Source: JANWHQ01 sp963775275
GTDB taxonomy: Bacteria; Pseudomonadota; Alphaproteobacteria; Caulobacterales; Caulobacteraceae
Reading direction: 5' to 3'
DNA: 64,000 nucleotides
Assembly (NCBI GenBank): GCA_963775275.1
Contig: CAVZII010000004.1
Coordinates: 124,001 to 188,000 of the forward strand
The position numbers and the translations under genes are program-made. Below, piece by piece: positions 1 to 11,711 of the stretch. Each line of letters begins with the position of its first letter. Within the stretch, counting starts at the first letter, position 1. Under the pieces are notes generated by a model. The model made no database searches and was not told the DNA's origin. It was given only the letters and a program-made list of their open reading frames with translations.

Positions 1-3576
<3,576 letters not shown>

Positions 3577-3676
3577 CGTTGCTCCTGATGCGGACGGACT
3601 CCGCCTGGTTTGTTCCTGCGTCCACCCTCGGATCAGGCGGCGGGCCCGTCGGCCTGGCCGTCCTGACGGACGCTGG

Positions 3677-3697
3677 AAAGCCCCGCCTTCGCGGGGC
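3677..3697 (-). terminator. Small hairpin with short T tract between rplL and rpoB
   Basis: On the minus strand GCCCCGC-GAAG-GCGGGGC is followed directly by TTT. It is a compact 7-bp stem that looks like a weak intrinsic terminator or attenuator about 100 bases upstream of the rpoB start. In enterobacteria a partial terminator lies between rplL and rpoB and lowers polymerase expression relative to L7/L12; the same role here is inference. Confidence 0.45.
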
Positions 3698-4022
3698 GCC
3701 CCTTCGCGCTGGTCGGAGGGCGGCGGACCGCGCCTCGGGGCTCTTCTACTGCGACGCGAACACGCATCGCCGCCCACGCGAATCGCTTTCGCGGGGGAGG
3801 CGAGATAATCAGTTCTGCCGTCGATGTGAAGCGCTAAATAGGCGGCGATCGAGGCCGGATCAAGGCCGTCGAAGCCCGGTCCGGCGCGCGCGCCGCAATC
3901 TTTGTCTTGATGTCGCCCGCCTCGCCGGCCGGCCCCGGGACCGGCGCCCGATCAGGGCGGCGAGGTCTCGCCCATGTCAACGACCGAACCGTGACGGTTC
4001 GCGGGACTCAGGCCGGAAGAAC

Positions 4023-4054
4023 GGCGGGCCCGAAGGTCGCCCTTCGAGCCCGCC
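4023..4054. repeat. 14-bp-stem hairpin downstream of rplL
   Basis: The arms ggcgggc-c-cgaagg and the matching cccttcgagcccgcc form a 14-position stem with one mismatch and a 4-base loop. It lies about 70 bases after the rplL stop codon and has no T tract on the rplL side, so it could be an RNA-processing or stability structure rather than a terminator. The 3577-4123 interval (547 bases) holds this hairpin, the 3677-3697 hairpin and the 4074-4091 palindrome but no convincing gene. Confidence 0.5.
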
Positions 4055-4073
4055 TGAAGTCTATCTTGCTGGA

Positions 4074-4091
4074 TCCCGGCTTGCGCCGGGA
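4074..4091. repeat. Dispersed-type palindrome (tcccggc-ttgc-gccggga)
   Basis: The perfect 7-bp inverted repeat tcccggcttgcgccggga, preceded by gga and followed by cgac, has the form of short palindromes commonly scattered through alphaproteobacterial intergenic regions. It lies 33 bases downstream of rplL. Only one copy is visible in this window, so the dispersed nature is background knowledge rather than something seen here. Confidence 0.4.
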
Positions 4092-4123
4092 CGACGCTTG
4101 GCGCGCGATCGCACGCCGGGGCG

Positions 4124-4513
4124 TCACTTGACCTGGACGGAGGCGCCGGCGTCCTCGAGCTTCTTCTTGATCTCCTCGGCTTCCTGCTTGGAGATGTTCT
4201 CCTTGACGTTCTGCGGCGCGCCTTCGACCAGATCCTTGGCCTCCTTCAGGCCCAGGTCCGGCCGGACCGAGCGGACTTCCTTGATGACGTTGATCTTCTT
4301 GTCGCCGCCGCCGGTCAGCACGACGGTGAACTCGGTCTGCTCCTCGGCGGCCTCGGCCGGCGCGGCGCCGCCGCCGGCGGCCGGCATGGCGGCGACCGCC
4401 ACCGGCGCGGCGGCGGAGACGCCCCACTTCTCTTCGAGCTTCTTGGAGAGCTCGGCGGCTTCCAGCACGGTCAGGGCGGAGAGGTCTTCGACGAGTTGAT
4501 CGAGGTTGGCCAT
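4124..4513 (-). CDS. rplL: 50S ribosomal protein L7/L12
   Basis: L7/L12 forms the flexible stalk of the large ribosomal subunit that recruits translation GTPases. The 129-residue length is typical. Visible features are the N-terminal dimerisation helix region (LDQLVEDLSALTVLEAAEL), an Ala/Gly/Pro hinge around residues 35-60, and the conserved C-terminal domain with EFTVVLTGGGDKKINVIKEV, GLKEAKDLVEGAP and the Lys-rich end. It follows rplJ after 47 bases in the same orientation, the standard rplJ-rplL pair feeding into rpoB. Confidence 0.98.
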   Translation of the reverse strand: MANLDQLVEDLSALTVLEAAELSKKLEEKWGVSAAAPVAVAAMPAAGGGAAPAEAAEEQTEFTVVLTGGGDKKINVIKEVRSVRPDLGLKEAKDLVEGAPQNVKENISKQEAEEIKKKLEDAGASVQVK

Positions 4514-4560
4514 GGGTCGGGTTCCTTGGGACTTGAGTTGGATAGGGTCGGACGGGCGGC

Positions 4561-5067
4561 CTAGGCCGCGTCCTTCTGGGCGTAGGCGTTGAAGACGCGG
4601 GCGAGCTGGCCGGCCGGGGCCTGCAGGACGCCCGCGATCTTGGTGGCCGGGGCCTGGATGAGGCCGATGATCTGGGCCCGGATCTGATCCAGCGACGGCA
4701 GGGTCGCGAGCGACTTGACGCCGGACTCGTCGAGCACCGTCTCGCCCATCAGGGCGCCGACGACGGCGAACTTGTCGTTGTCCTTGGCGTACTGGGTCAC
4801 GACCTTGGCCGCCGACACCGGGTCGGGGCTGAAGGCGATGGCGACAGGGCCCCTGAACAGGTCCGAGCCGGCCGAGCCGTTCAGGGCCTTCTGGGCCAGA
4901 CGGTTCTTGACCACCCGGATCTGCGCGCCCTCCTTGCGCAGCCGCGCGCGAAGATCGCTCATCTCCGCCACGGTGAGGCCGAGGTAATGGGTGACGACGA
5001 CGGCGGCCGAGGACTCGAACACGCCCTTCAGCGCCTCGATGGTCTCGGCCTTCTGTGCGCGGTCCAT
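4561..5067 (-). CDS. rplJ: 50S ribosomal protein L10
   Basis: L10 anchors the L7/L12 dimers to the ribosome. I chose the start at MDRAQKAETIEALKGVF because GGGAG lies 8 bases upstream and the upstream in-frame extension is not L10-like. The product is 168 residues, normal for the family. VVTHYLGLTVAEMSDLR and RVVKNRLAQKAL are recognisable L10 signatures, and the C-terminal helix that binds L7/L12 ends in VFNAYAQKDAA. The 294 bases upstream (5068-5361) hold no gene. They are where an L10 leader autoregulatory structure would lie, but I could not establish a specific fold. Confidence 0.97.
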   Translation of the reverse strand: MDRAQKAETIEALKGVFESSAAVVVTHYLGLTVAEMSDLRARLRKEGAQIRVVKNRLAQKALNGSAGSDLFRGPVAIAFSPDPVSAAKVVTQYAKDNDKFAVVGALMGETVLDESGVKSLATLPSLDQIRAQIIGLIQAPATKIAGVLQAPAGQLARVFNAYAQKDAA

Positions 5068-5361
5068 TGCGCTCTCCCTACAGGCGCGCCCTCCGGACCA
5101 TCCGGCGGACGACAAACGCGGCCGCGCCGCAGGGAAGCCCCGCGGCTCGGCGTTCAGACCTGTCCCAGGATGCGGGTCCTCGCCTCGTCGGCGTGAAGGA
5201 CCTCTGCTCCCCGTCTCCCCGCGGCCGTTCGGATTAAGCCCCAGGATCGGGGCCCGCGGTTCTCGGACAGGATCGGCGAAGCGGGCTCCGCCGGAAGGGG
5301 GCGCGTCTACACGAGAACCTCGGCGAAGGCAATCTCATGCGGCCGAGCGCCGCCGTCGGGC

Positions 5362-5706
5362 CTACCGCTTCCTCGCGATGTAGGCCCCGAGATCGGCAAG
5401 GTCGGCGTCCGAGATCTCGGTCTTGCGGAAGAAGGGCATGATCGAGACGCCGTGACGGACGTAGAAGCGCACCTGCTCGGCCGTCAGGTCGGTGCGGTCC
5501 GCCAGGGTGGCGGGCTTGGCGCCCTTGTACTTCGCCTCGAGCGCCTGGGTGCCGGGATGGCCGGGTCCGGGGCCATGGCAGCTGGAGCACCAGTACTGGA
5601 AGACCTGCCGGCCGTGCTCGACGGGGGCGGCCTTGTCCTGGGCGAACGTCGGCCAGGCGAGCGCCAAGACGGCGCCGGCCGCAAGACCCCCTGCAAGCGC
5701 CCTCAC
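5362..5706 (-). CDS. Class I c-type cytochrome, electron acceptor of the adjacent flavoprotein
   Basis: A small exported monohaem cytochrome c of about 114 residues. It starts with GTG that overlaps the TGA of the upstream flavoprotein gene (GTGA), giving VRALAGGLAAGAVLALAWPTFAQ as a signal peptide. The haem site is CSSCH near mature residue 20, and the axial methionine is probably in GVSIMPFF. Translational coupling to a p-cresol methylhydroxylase-like flavoprotein matches the flavocytochrome architecture (PchF plus PchC), in which the cytochrome takes electrons from the flavin in the periplasm. The partner assignment comes from context. Confidence 0.85.
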   Translation of the reverse strand: MRALAGGLAAGAVLALAWPTFAQDKAAPVEHGRQVFQYWCSSCHGPGPGHPGTQALEAKYKGAKPATLADRTDLTAEQVRFYVRHGVSIMPFFRKTEISDADLADLGAYIARKR

Positions 5707-7331
5707 GCGCGGGTCCCCCGAAGGCGCCTGGGCCAGATGCCGTAGCGGCCGGCCGAGACGATTCCGTTGGGATCGACCGCGTCCTTCAGCGTCTCGAGGA
5801 AGCGTCGCAGCGCGTGATCGTTGAAGGAATAGGTGTCCATGATCGCGTCCTGGTAGGCCGGGGCGGTGCGGTACTCGCCCCAGCCGTGCTCGGCGGCGAT
5901 CTTGACCAGCGTCCTGAAGGCCTCGCGGTTCTTCTGGTTGGTCTTGATGTCGTGGGTGATCGGAAAGCCGAAGATGAAGATGAAGGCGCGCTGCCAGTAG
6001 GTGGACGGAAGGGCGATCGGGTTGATCGGCAGGCCGAGGTCGTGGGCGGCCTGTCGGAACACCGCCTGGGCCTCGAAGATCGCCTCGGCCGTGCGCGGGA
6101 TGATCGGCGAGAACCAGATGTGGCCGTCGCCGGGCGGGCTGGTCGCGGTGCGCGCGCCGATGAAGAAGATCGAGAGGTTCGGGATGCCGAAGGTCACCTT
6201 GTGGACCTTGTCCATCTGCTCGGGCGTGAGCGGCATCCTCAGGAGCTCTCCGTCCTCGAAGGTCGCGCCGGGGATCGAGGCGAACCGCTCGCGGCAATGC
6301 TCCCACTGGGCCTGGATCACCTTGGCGGGCCCATAGAACTGGAGCTTCGCCGCCCAGAGTCCCTTGCCGACCTTGCGGCAGTGCGCCTCGAGCTTGTCCT
6401 TGGGCGGCCCGCCGGGCGTCGCCAGGATCGCCGTCAGCTCCGGATCGTCGTTGGGGCTGAGCTGCTCGCCGGGATTGAGGCCCGAGAACACCGGGCTGCC
6501 GAGGAACGGCATGCCGGTGAAGACCTGGCCGTTCTCCAGCTCGTTCAGGATCTCGACGAAGGGGCCAAGGTCGTCGTAGCCGAACACCGAGACCGTGCCC
6601 GAGAGGTAGGCCTCGGGCTGGGGCATCAGCCAGATGCCCAGCTTGGTGACGACGCCGAAGTTGGACTGGGAGAACAGGCCGTCGATCCAGGGGCCGTAGC
6701 CGGTCTTGTACTGCTGCCAGGTCTTGGCGGTGGGCATAGCGCCCATGCCGGTGCGCAGGAGGTCGCCGGTGGGCAGCACCACCTCGAGCCCGCAGTGGGC
6801 GTCGAAGTGGTTGCGGAACATGGCGGCCGTGTAGCCGCCGCCGCGGTCCAGGGCGTTGCCGGTGACGCTGCCCCAGCCGGGATCGGGGCAGTCGACCCAG
6901 ACCTTCAGGCCCTTGTCCTGGATGTAGCGGTAGAGGTCGAAGTAGCTGACGCCAGGCTCGACCAGGGCGTAGGCGTTGTTCTCGTTGACCTCGAGGATGC
7001 GGTTCATCCGCTTCAGGTCCAGCACCACACTGCCGGACAGCACGGGCGCGGAGCCGCCGTAGCCCAGGTTCTTGCCGGTCGAGATCGGGTAGAGCGGGAC
7101 CTTGTACTGGTTGGCGATGCGGACGACCGCCTGGACCTCCTCGACGGTCTTGGGCGCGACGGCGGCGGAGGCGACCTTCTCCTCAGGCTCGCCCCAGAAC
7201 GGGGAATAGGCGTCCTTGTAGAGATCGAGGTCCTCGTCGGAGGTGAACACCCAGTCCTTGCCGACGGTCCCTTGGAAGGCCGCGATCGCCTTGGCGAAGT
7301 CGGCGGCGCTGACGCCGGGGGGGAGCCTCAT
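5703..7331 (-). CDS. FAD-dependent oxidase/dehydrogenase of the VAO/p-cresol methylhydroxylase family
   Basis: A 542-residue flavoprotein starting at MRLPPGVSAADF; its ATG overlaps the stop of the upstream gene (ATGA). The PP-loop FAD-binding region is seen in YPISTGKNLGYGGSAP followed by SGSVVLDLKRMNRI. Further family features are VDCPDPGWGSVTGNALDRG and the C-terminal cap domain. In this family the enzyme oxidises 4-alkylphenols such as p-cresol, eugenol or vanillyl alcohol and passes electrons to a cytochrome c subunit, which is encoded immediately downstream. The substrate cannot be told from sequence. The 4-gene operon runs 8289 to 5362. Confidence 0.88.
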   Translation of the reverse strand: MRLPPGVSAADFAKAIAAFQGTVGKDWVFTSDEDLDLYKDAYSPFWGEPEEKVASAAVAPKTVEEVQAVVRIANQYKVPLYPISTGKNLGYGGSAPVLSGSVVLDLKRMNRILEVNENNAYALVEPGVSYFDLYRYIQDKGLKVWVDCPDPGWGSVTGNALDRGGGYTAAMFRNHFDAHCGLEVVLPTGDLLRTGMGAMPTAKTWQQYKTGYGPWIDGLFSQSNFGVVTKLGIWLMPQPEAYLSGTVSVFGYDDLGPFVEILNELENGQVFTGMPFLGSPVFSGLNPGEQLSPNDDPELTAILATPGGPPKDKLEAHCRKVGKGLWAAKLQFYGPAKVIQAQWEHCRERFASIPGATFEDGELLRMPLTPEQMDKVHKVTFGIPNLSIFFIGARTATSPPGDGHIWFSPIIPRTAEAIFEAQAVFRQAAHDLGLPINPIALPSTYWQRAFIFIFGFPITHDIKTNQKNREAFRTLVKIAAEHGWGEYRTAPAYQDAIMDTYSFNDHALRRFLETLKDAVDPNGIVSAGRYGIWPRRLRGTRA

Positions 7332-7750
7332 GCGCGGCGGCCCGGCTGGGACTTGGCCGCCGGACGCGGTCCGATCACCCAGGCGACGAGGCCGCTGGAG
7401 GCGTCCCGGCTGCGCCACAGCACCCGCAGCCCCGCGTCCCAGGCCAGCCGCTCCAGGCAGAACAGGGAGTCGGCGCCGGTCAGGCCCGCGACCGCCGCGG
7501 GCCGGCGCTTCCATTCCAGCGCAAGGTCGTGGAACCACAGCTGGGTGATGTCGCCCCGGATGGGGGCCAGGGGCCAGCCCTTGAGCGCCGCCATCCGGCC
7601 GAACGCCCGGCTGGAGGCATAACGCTCGTCATAGACCGCCCGATGGACCGGCCCGGCGGCGTGCGCCTCCGCGTCCGTGAAGGCGAAGGCGCCGAGGGGC
7701 GCGGCCGAGGCGGCGAGCCCCGCCTTGAGGATCTGTCTGCGGTCGGCCAT
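7328..7750 (-). CDS. Tat-exported hypothetical protein of the flavocytochrome operon
   Basis: A 140-residue protein of unknown function. The N-terminus MADRRQILKAGLAASAAPLGAFAF is a twin-arginine signal followed by an Ala-rich stretch ending near AEAHA, so the protein is probably exported folded or with a cofactor. The mature part has Trp-rich segments (LWFHDLALEWKRR, GLRVLWRSRD) but no motif I can assign. It lies 8 bases after the HbpS-like gene and overlaps the flavoprotein start by 4 bases, so it is almost certainly co-translated with the enzyme; a maturation or accessory role is inference. Confidence 0.7.
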   Translation of the reverse strand: MADRRQILKAGLAASAAPLGAFAFTDAEAHAAGPVHRAVYDERYASSRAFGRMAALKGWPLAPIRGDITQLWFHDLALEWKRRPAAVAGLTGADSLFCLERLAWDAGLRVLWRSRDASSGLVAWVIGPRPAAKSQPGRRA

Positions 7751-7758
7751 GCCCTGCC

Positions 7759-8289
7759 CTACTTCAGCCTGTCCTTGATCTTGGCGATCGCGGCGTTGGT
7801 GCAGACGTCGTCCTTGTCGCCGCCGGGCGCGCCGCCGACGCCGAGCGCGCCGACGACCGACCCGTCAGCCGCCACGAGCGGCTCGCCGCCGGCCCAGGTG
7901 ATCATCTTGGGATCGGCCGCGATCTTGTCGGCCAGCGCCTTGTCGGCCTTGGCGTCCTCGCCCACCTGGCCGGAGGCCTTCTTGAAGGCGTTGGCGGTGT
8001 AGGCCTTGCGGGTGGCGAAGGCCACGGTCATCGAGGGCGCGCCGTCGGCCGCCAGCACCGCACGCGTGTCGCCGGCGGAGTTCACCACCACGGCCGAGAC
8101 CTTGTAGCCGTTGGCCTGGCAGGTCGCGATCGCGGTCTGGGCCGCCTCGACAGCGAGGTCCAGGGCGGGCCCGCGCGCAGGCGGGGGCGGCGGACCCGGC
8201 GGCCGCGCGCCCGGCGGCGGAGCCTGAGCCAGGGCCGCGCCGCCAGCGGCGAGAACCGCAGCCGCGGCCACGAAAGCGAGCCTCTTCAT
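7759..8289 (-). CDS. Exported HbpS/GlcG-family (DUF336) protein
   Basis: The start MKRLAFVAAAAVLAAGG has a GGAGGG ribosome binding site and encodes a signal peptide; the product is 176 residues. After a Pro-rich linker (residues about 25-45) comes a GlcG/HbpS domain with AVEAAQTAIATCQANGYKVS, VVVNSAGDTRAVLAADGAP, ATRKAYTANAFKK and the glycine-rich GALGVGGAPGG. Members bind haem or small ligands and often sit in operons with oxidoreductases. This is the first gene of the flavocytochrome operon. The proline-rich linker and two cysteines (one in DVCTNAA) are visible; a haem-related role is inferred from the family. Confidence 0.8.
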   Translation of the reverse strand: MKRLAFVAAAAVLAAGGAALAQAPPPGARPPGPPPPPARGPALDLAVEAAQTAIATCQANGYKVSAVVVNSAGDTRAVLAADGAPSMTVAFATRKAYTANAFKKASGQVGEDAKADKALADKIAADPKMITWAGGEPLVAADGSVVGALGVGGAPGGDKDDVCTNAAIAKIKDRLK

Positions 8290-8450
8290 GGTCGTCCCTC
8301 CAGAGCCGGGCTTCACCGGCCTTGGAGCGACGGTACGGCGCAGACGGTTGACTTGGCAAGCATCGAGCATTGGCCTCGGAGCCTGCAACCGAGCCGGTTG
8401 TCCCGCCTCCTCGAAACGCTAGGCTGCCGCCGAGCAGGAGGAAGGGCGTC

Positions 8451-8999
8451 ATGCGATACTGGCTGTTTGGGCTACTATGCGTGGTCATTGCGCTTACCGC
8501 AGGCCATGACCTTCCGGCCGCAGCGCAGACGTCGACGTCAAGCCAATCGGATTCGGGCTACGCTACCCGGCTCCGCCTCGCCCGCCGCTACCTGAACTCA
8601 TCCCACCGGCTCGAGATCTTCAAGGCAACATATCTCGCAGAGGCCCACACGAACGCCAACACCTGCCGCCAAGAGCCGTGCCGCAAAGCCCTGGAAAAGG
8701 CCTTCTCCAACGCGATCGATGCGGCCACACCGGACTACGCTGAACACATCGCCGTGGTCATGGCGACGTCGTTCACTGAGACAGAACTCCGGCGGCTGGT
8801 TACCTTCACCGAGAGTCCAGAAGGCCAGTCGATCGCGGTGAAGCAGGCGGCCTTCGCCGCTCTTGAAGGGCAACTCGCCATGGAGTTCCAACGACACGTC
8901 TTGACCGACGTCGCCGGGAGCTTCTGCACCGAGTGGCCACAGGCCTGTGGTCGTTGGACCCCGCTGGCCAAACCAATTCAACCATCCGGCCACGAATAG
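8451..8999 (+). CDS. Exported protein with a DUF2059-like C-terminal region
   Basis: A 182-residue protein starting MRYWLFGLLCVVIALTAG, with a strong GGAGGAAGG ribosome binding site and a signal peptide cleaved near LPAAAQ. The central part contains TCRQEPC, a possible disulfide pair. The segment SFTETELRRLVTFTESPEGQ followed by an Ala-rich helix resembles DUF2059. It lies alone on the plus strand, divergent from the flavocytochrome operon. It is less strongly GC-biased than its neighbours, which fits an accessory gene placed inside the ribosomal protein block. The function is unknown. Confidence 0.65.
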   Translation: MRYWLFGLLCVVIALTAGHDLPAAAQTSTSSQSDSGYATRLRLARRYLNSSHRLEIFKATYLAEAHTNANTCRQEPCRKALEKAFSNAIDAATPDYAEHIAVVMATSFTETELRRLVTFTESPEGQSIAVKQAAFAALEGQLAMEFQRHVLTDVAGSFCTEWPQACGRWTPLAKPIQPSGHE

Positions 9000-9019
9000 C
9001 GGTCGAGCGCCGGATGCGT

Positions 9020-9160
9020 TCAGACGCCCTCGAGATCGTCCTTCAGCGCCTGCAACCGCTCGCGAAGGGCTTGCTCGATGATCTCGTCAATAGGGGCCCA
9101 AGCGCATGCCCTCGTCGGCGAGGGCGTCAACCAAGTCCGCTACCTCGGGATCGCGCGGTC
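9020..9160 (-). pseudogene. Possible remnant of a short antitoxin-like gene
   Basis: On the minus strand the end of a reading frame gives IDEIIEQALRERLQALKDDL followed by EGV and a stop at 9020. An upstream frame gives PEVADLVDALADEGMRLGP. Joined by a frame change these would make a short acidic helical protein resembling small antitoxin or regulatory proteins. No start codon or ribosome binding site supports a living gene. The rest of 9000-9222 contains nothing else I can name. Confidence 0.2.
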
Positions 9161-9222
9161 CGAGTGTCGGTCAATACAGAAGGCCATCGTGGCCGTCCTG
9201 ATGGCTCATCGCGCTGCTTTGA

Positions 9223-9912
<690 letters not shown>

Positions 9913-9917
9913 GGTCG

Positions 9918-10349
9918 TCAGGCCTCCACCACGTTCAGGCCCATGGCCTTGGCCGAGCCTTCGATGATCCGGGCGGCGGCCTCGATGTCGTTGGCGTTCA
10001 GATCCTTCAGCTTGACCTGGGCGATCTCGCGCAGCTGAGCGCGAGTGACCTGGCCGATGGTCTCGCGGCCGGTCGTCCCCGAACCCTTGGCGAGTCCGGC
10101 CGCCTTCTTCAGCAGGAAGGACGCCGGCGGGGTCTTGGTGACGAAGGTGAACGACTTGTCCTGGTAGACGGTGATCACCGTCGGCAGGGGCGTGCCCTTC
10201 TCCATCTCGCCGGTGCGCGCGTTGAACTCCTTGCAGAAGCCCATGATGTTGACGCCGCGCTGGCCGAGCGCCGGGCCGATCGGCGGCGAGGGCGTCGCGG
10301 CGCCGGCGGGCACCTCGAGCTTGATGTAGCCGAGAATCTTCTTGGCCAT
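9918..10349 (-). CDS. rplK: 50S ribosomal protein L11
   Basis: L11 binds the GTPase-associated centre of 23S rRNA. It is 143 residues with an AGGAG site before MAKKILGYIKLEVPAG. Family signatures include PSPPIGPALGQRGVNIMGFC and KTPPASFLLKKAAGL. The C-terminal rRNA-binding domain ends with DIEAAARIIEGSAKAMGL. It is paired with rplA and preceded by nusG after 176 bases. Confidence 0.98.
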   Translation of the reverse strand: MAKKILGYIKLEVPAGAATPSPPIGPALGQRGVNIMGFCKEFNARTGEMEKGTPLPTVITVYQDKSFTFVTKTPPASFLLKKAAGLAKGSGTTGRETIGQVTRAQLREIAQVKLKDLNANDIEAAARIIEGSAKAMGLNVVEA

Positions 10350-10525
10350 GCCTGTCTCCTACTGAGCGGCGCCAACTCAATGACGCCTATGAGGCCGTGG
10401 TGCGGGCAGCCCCTCCCACGGATTTGCCCTCGGTCCGCGCGGATCGAGGAAGCCGGCGCTGATAGCAGAGCCGCGGTCGCACCTCAAGCGACGCGGGCGG
10501 CCGGAGCCGCTTGGGCGCTCGCCGG

Positions 10526-11092
10526 TCAGGTCGTCTTTTCGACCTGGCCGTATTCGAGGTCCACCGGGGTTGCGCGGCCGAAGATGGAGACCGAGACGCG
10601 AAGGCGCGCGCGGTCCTCGTCCACGCTTTCCACCGAGCCGTCGAAGCTGGCGAACGGGCCGTCGATGACCTTGACCTTCTCGCCGATCTCGAAGGTGATG
10701 GTGGGCTTGATGTGCTCCACGCCCTCCTCGATCGCGCCGATGATGCGGGCGACCTCGCGCTCGGACACGGGCATGGGCTTGGAGCCAGAGCCCAAAAAGC
10801 CCGTCACCTTCGGCGTGTTCTTCACCAGGTGATAGGCCTCGTCCGAGAGGTCCATCTTCACCAGCACGTAGCCGGGGAAGAACTTCCGCTCGGAGTTGAT
10901 CTTGCGGCCGCGGCGGATCTCCACGACCTCCTCGGTCGGCACCAGGATGTCCGAGAAGGCGTCCTCCAGGCCCTGGGCCTTGGCCTGCTCGCGGATGAAC
11001 TCGGCCACCTTCTTCTCGAAGTTCGAGTAGGCGTGGACGATGTACCACTTGTGGTTGGGATTGCCGGCGGGAACCGCGTGCGCTTCGCTCAT
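10526..11092 (-). CDS. nusG: Transcription termination/antitermination protein NusG
   Basis: NusG binds RNA polymerase, suppresses pausing and links transcription to Rho or the ribosome. It is 188 residues. The NGN domain is seen as KWYIVHAYSNFEKKVAEF through FPGYVLVKMDLSDEAYHLVK and TPKVTGFLG. The KOW domain follows with FEIGEKVKVIDGPFASFDG and VSIFGRATPVDLEYGQVEK. It lies directly downstream of secE, the conserved secE-nusG order. Confidence 0.97.
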   Translation of the reverse strand: MSEAHAVPAGNPNHKWYIVHAYSNFEKKVAEFIREQAKAQGLEDAFSDILVPTEEVVEIRRGRKINSERKFFPGYVLVKMDLSDEAYHLVKNTPKVTGFLGSGSKPMPVSEREVARIIGAIEEGVEHIKPTITFEIGEKVKVIDGPFASFDGSVESVDEDRARLRVSVSIFGRATPVDLEYGQVEKTT

Positions 11093-11111
11093 GATCGCTA
11101 TTCTGTCTTTT

Positions 11112-11408
11112 TCAGCTGCCCAGCTTGAGGACCTGGCTGATCCCCAGGCTCAGGGCCAGGTCGACCACGAAGAAGAAGCCCGCGGTCAACAGCACCATCA
11201 GGAACACCATCACCGAGGTGATCCAGGTCTCCTTCCAGCTCGGCCAGGTGATCTTGCGCGCCTCGGCCCTGACCTCGCGGCTGAACTGGACCGGATTGAA
11301 CGGCTTCTTCGGCGCATGCTCCTCCGCCCGCGCCGCGACGGCGGCGGTCTGGCGCGGGGCCGGCGTGCGGGGACGCAGAGCCGGCGGAAGGGCCTGATCC
11401 TTGGCCAT
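11112..11408 (-). CDS. secE: Preprotein translocase subunit SecE
   Basis: SecE is the essential single-spanning clamp of the SecYEG channel. The start MAKDQALPP gives 98 residues; an upstream in-frame TTG would add 7 more. A GAGGAG lies about 13 bases before the ATG, so the exact start is slightly uncertain. The conserved SecE region is VRAEARKITWPSWKETWITS, followed by one transmembrane helix (VMVFLMVLLTAGFFFVVDLAL). The N-terminal 35 residues are Ala/Pro-rich, as in other alphaproteobacterial SecE proteins. Confidence 0.95.
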   Translation of the reverse strand: MAKDQALPPALRPRTPAPRQTAAVAARAEEHAPKKPFNPVQFSREVRAEARKITWPSWKETWITSVMVFLMVLLTAGFFFVVDLALSLGISQVLKLGS

Positions 11409-11472
11409 GACGGGCGACGAACTCCTCAAAGTAGGCCGAAGACGGGCCTACGCCTCCAATTGGCTCAGATGG

Positions 11473-11548
11473 TGGCAGGAGTGGAGGGACTCGAACCCCC
11501 GGCCCTCGGTTTTGGAGACCGATGCTCTACCAGCTGAGCTACACTCCT
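11473..11548 (-). tRNA. tRNA-Trp (CCA anticodon)
   Basis: A complete cloverleaf on the minus strand, 76 bases including an encoded CCA end. It begins AGGAGTGTAGCTCAG and closes with CTCCTG then CCA. The anticodon loop CTCCAAA carries CCA, and the T loop is GGTTCGAGTCC. It precedes secE, as in many proteobacteria. Confidence 0.98.
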
Positions 11549-11711
11549 AAAGCCAATACACATCGCGCCGGAAGGCTCCGCCCGCCGGCGCGTCCGGCCG
11601 TTGGCCGTGGGCGGCGGATGTAACAGGGACGGTCCGCCCCGGCAAGCGCAACACGGTACCTTCGCGCCGCCGGCTAAGCTATGGCTGGCGTGGCAACCCG
11701 ACCCTCTCCAG

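Noticed and set aside
5814..7622. Long plus-strand frame opposite the flavoprotein gene
   Set aside because: Its composition mirrors the opposing codons (Val/Leu/Gly/Arg/Asp-rich); no motif is present.
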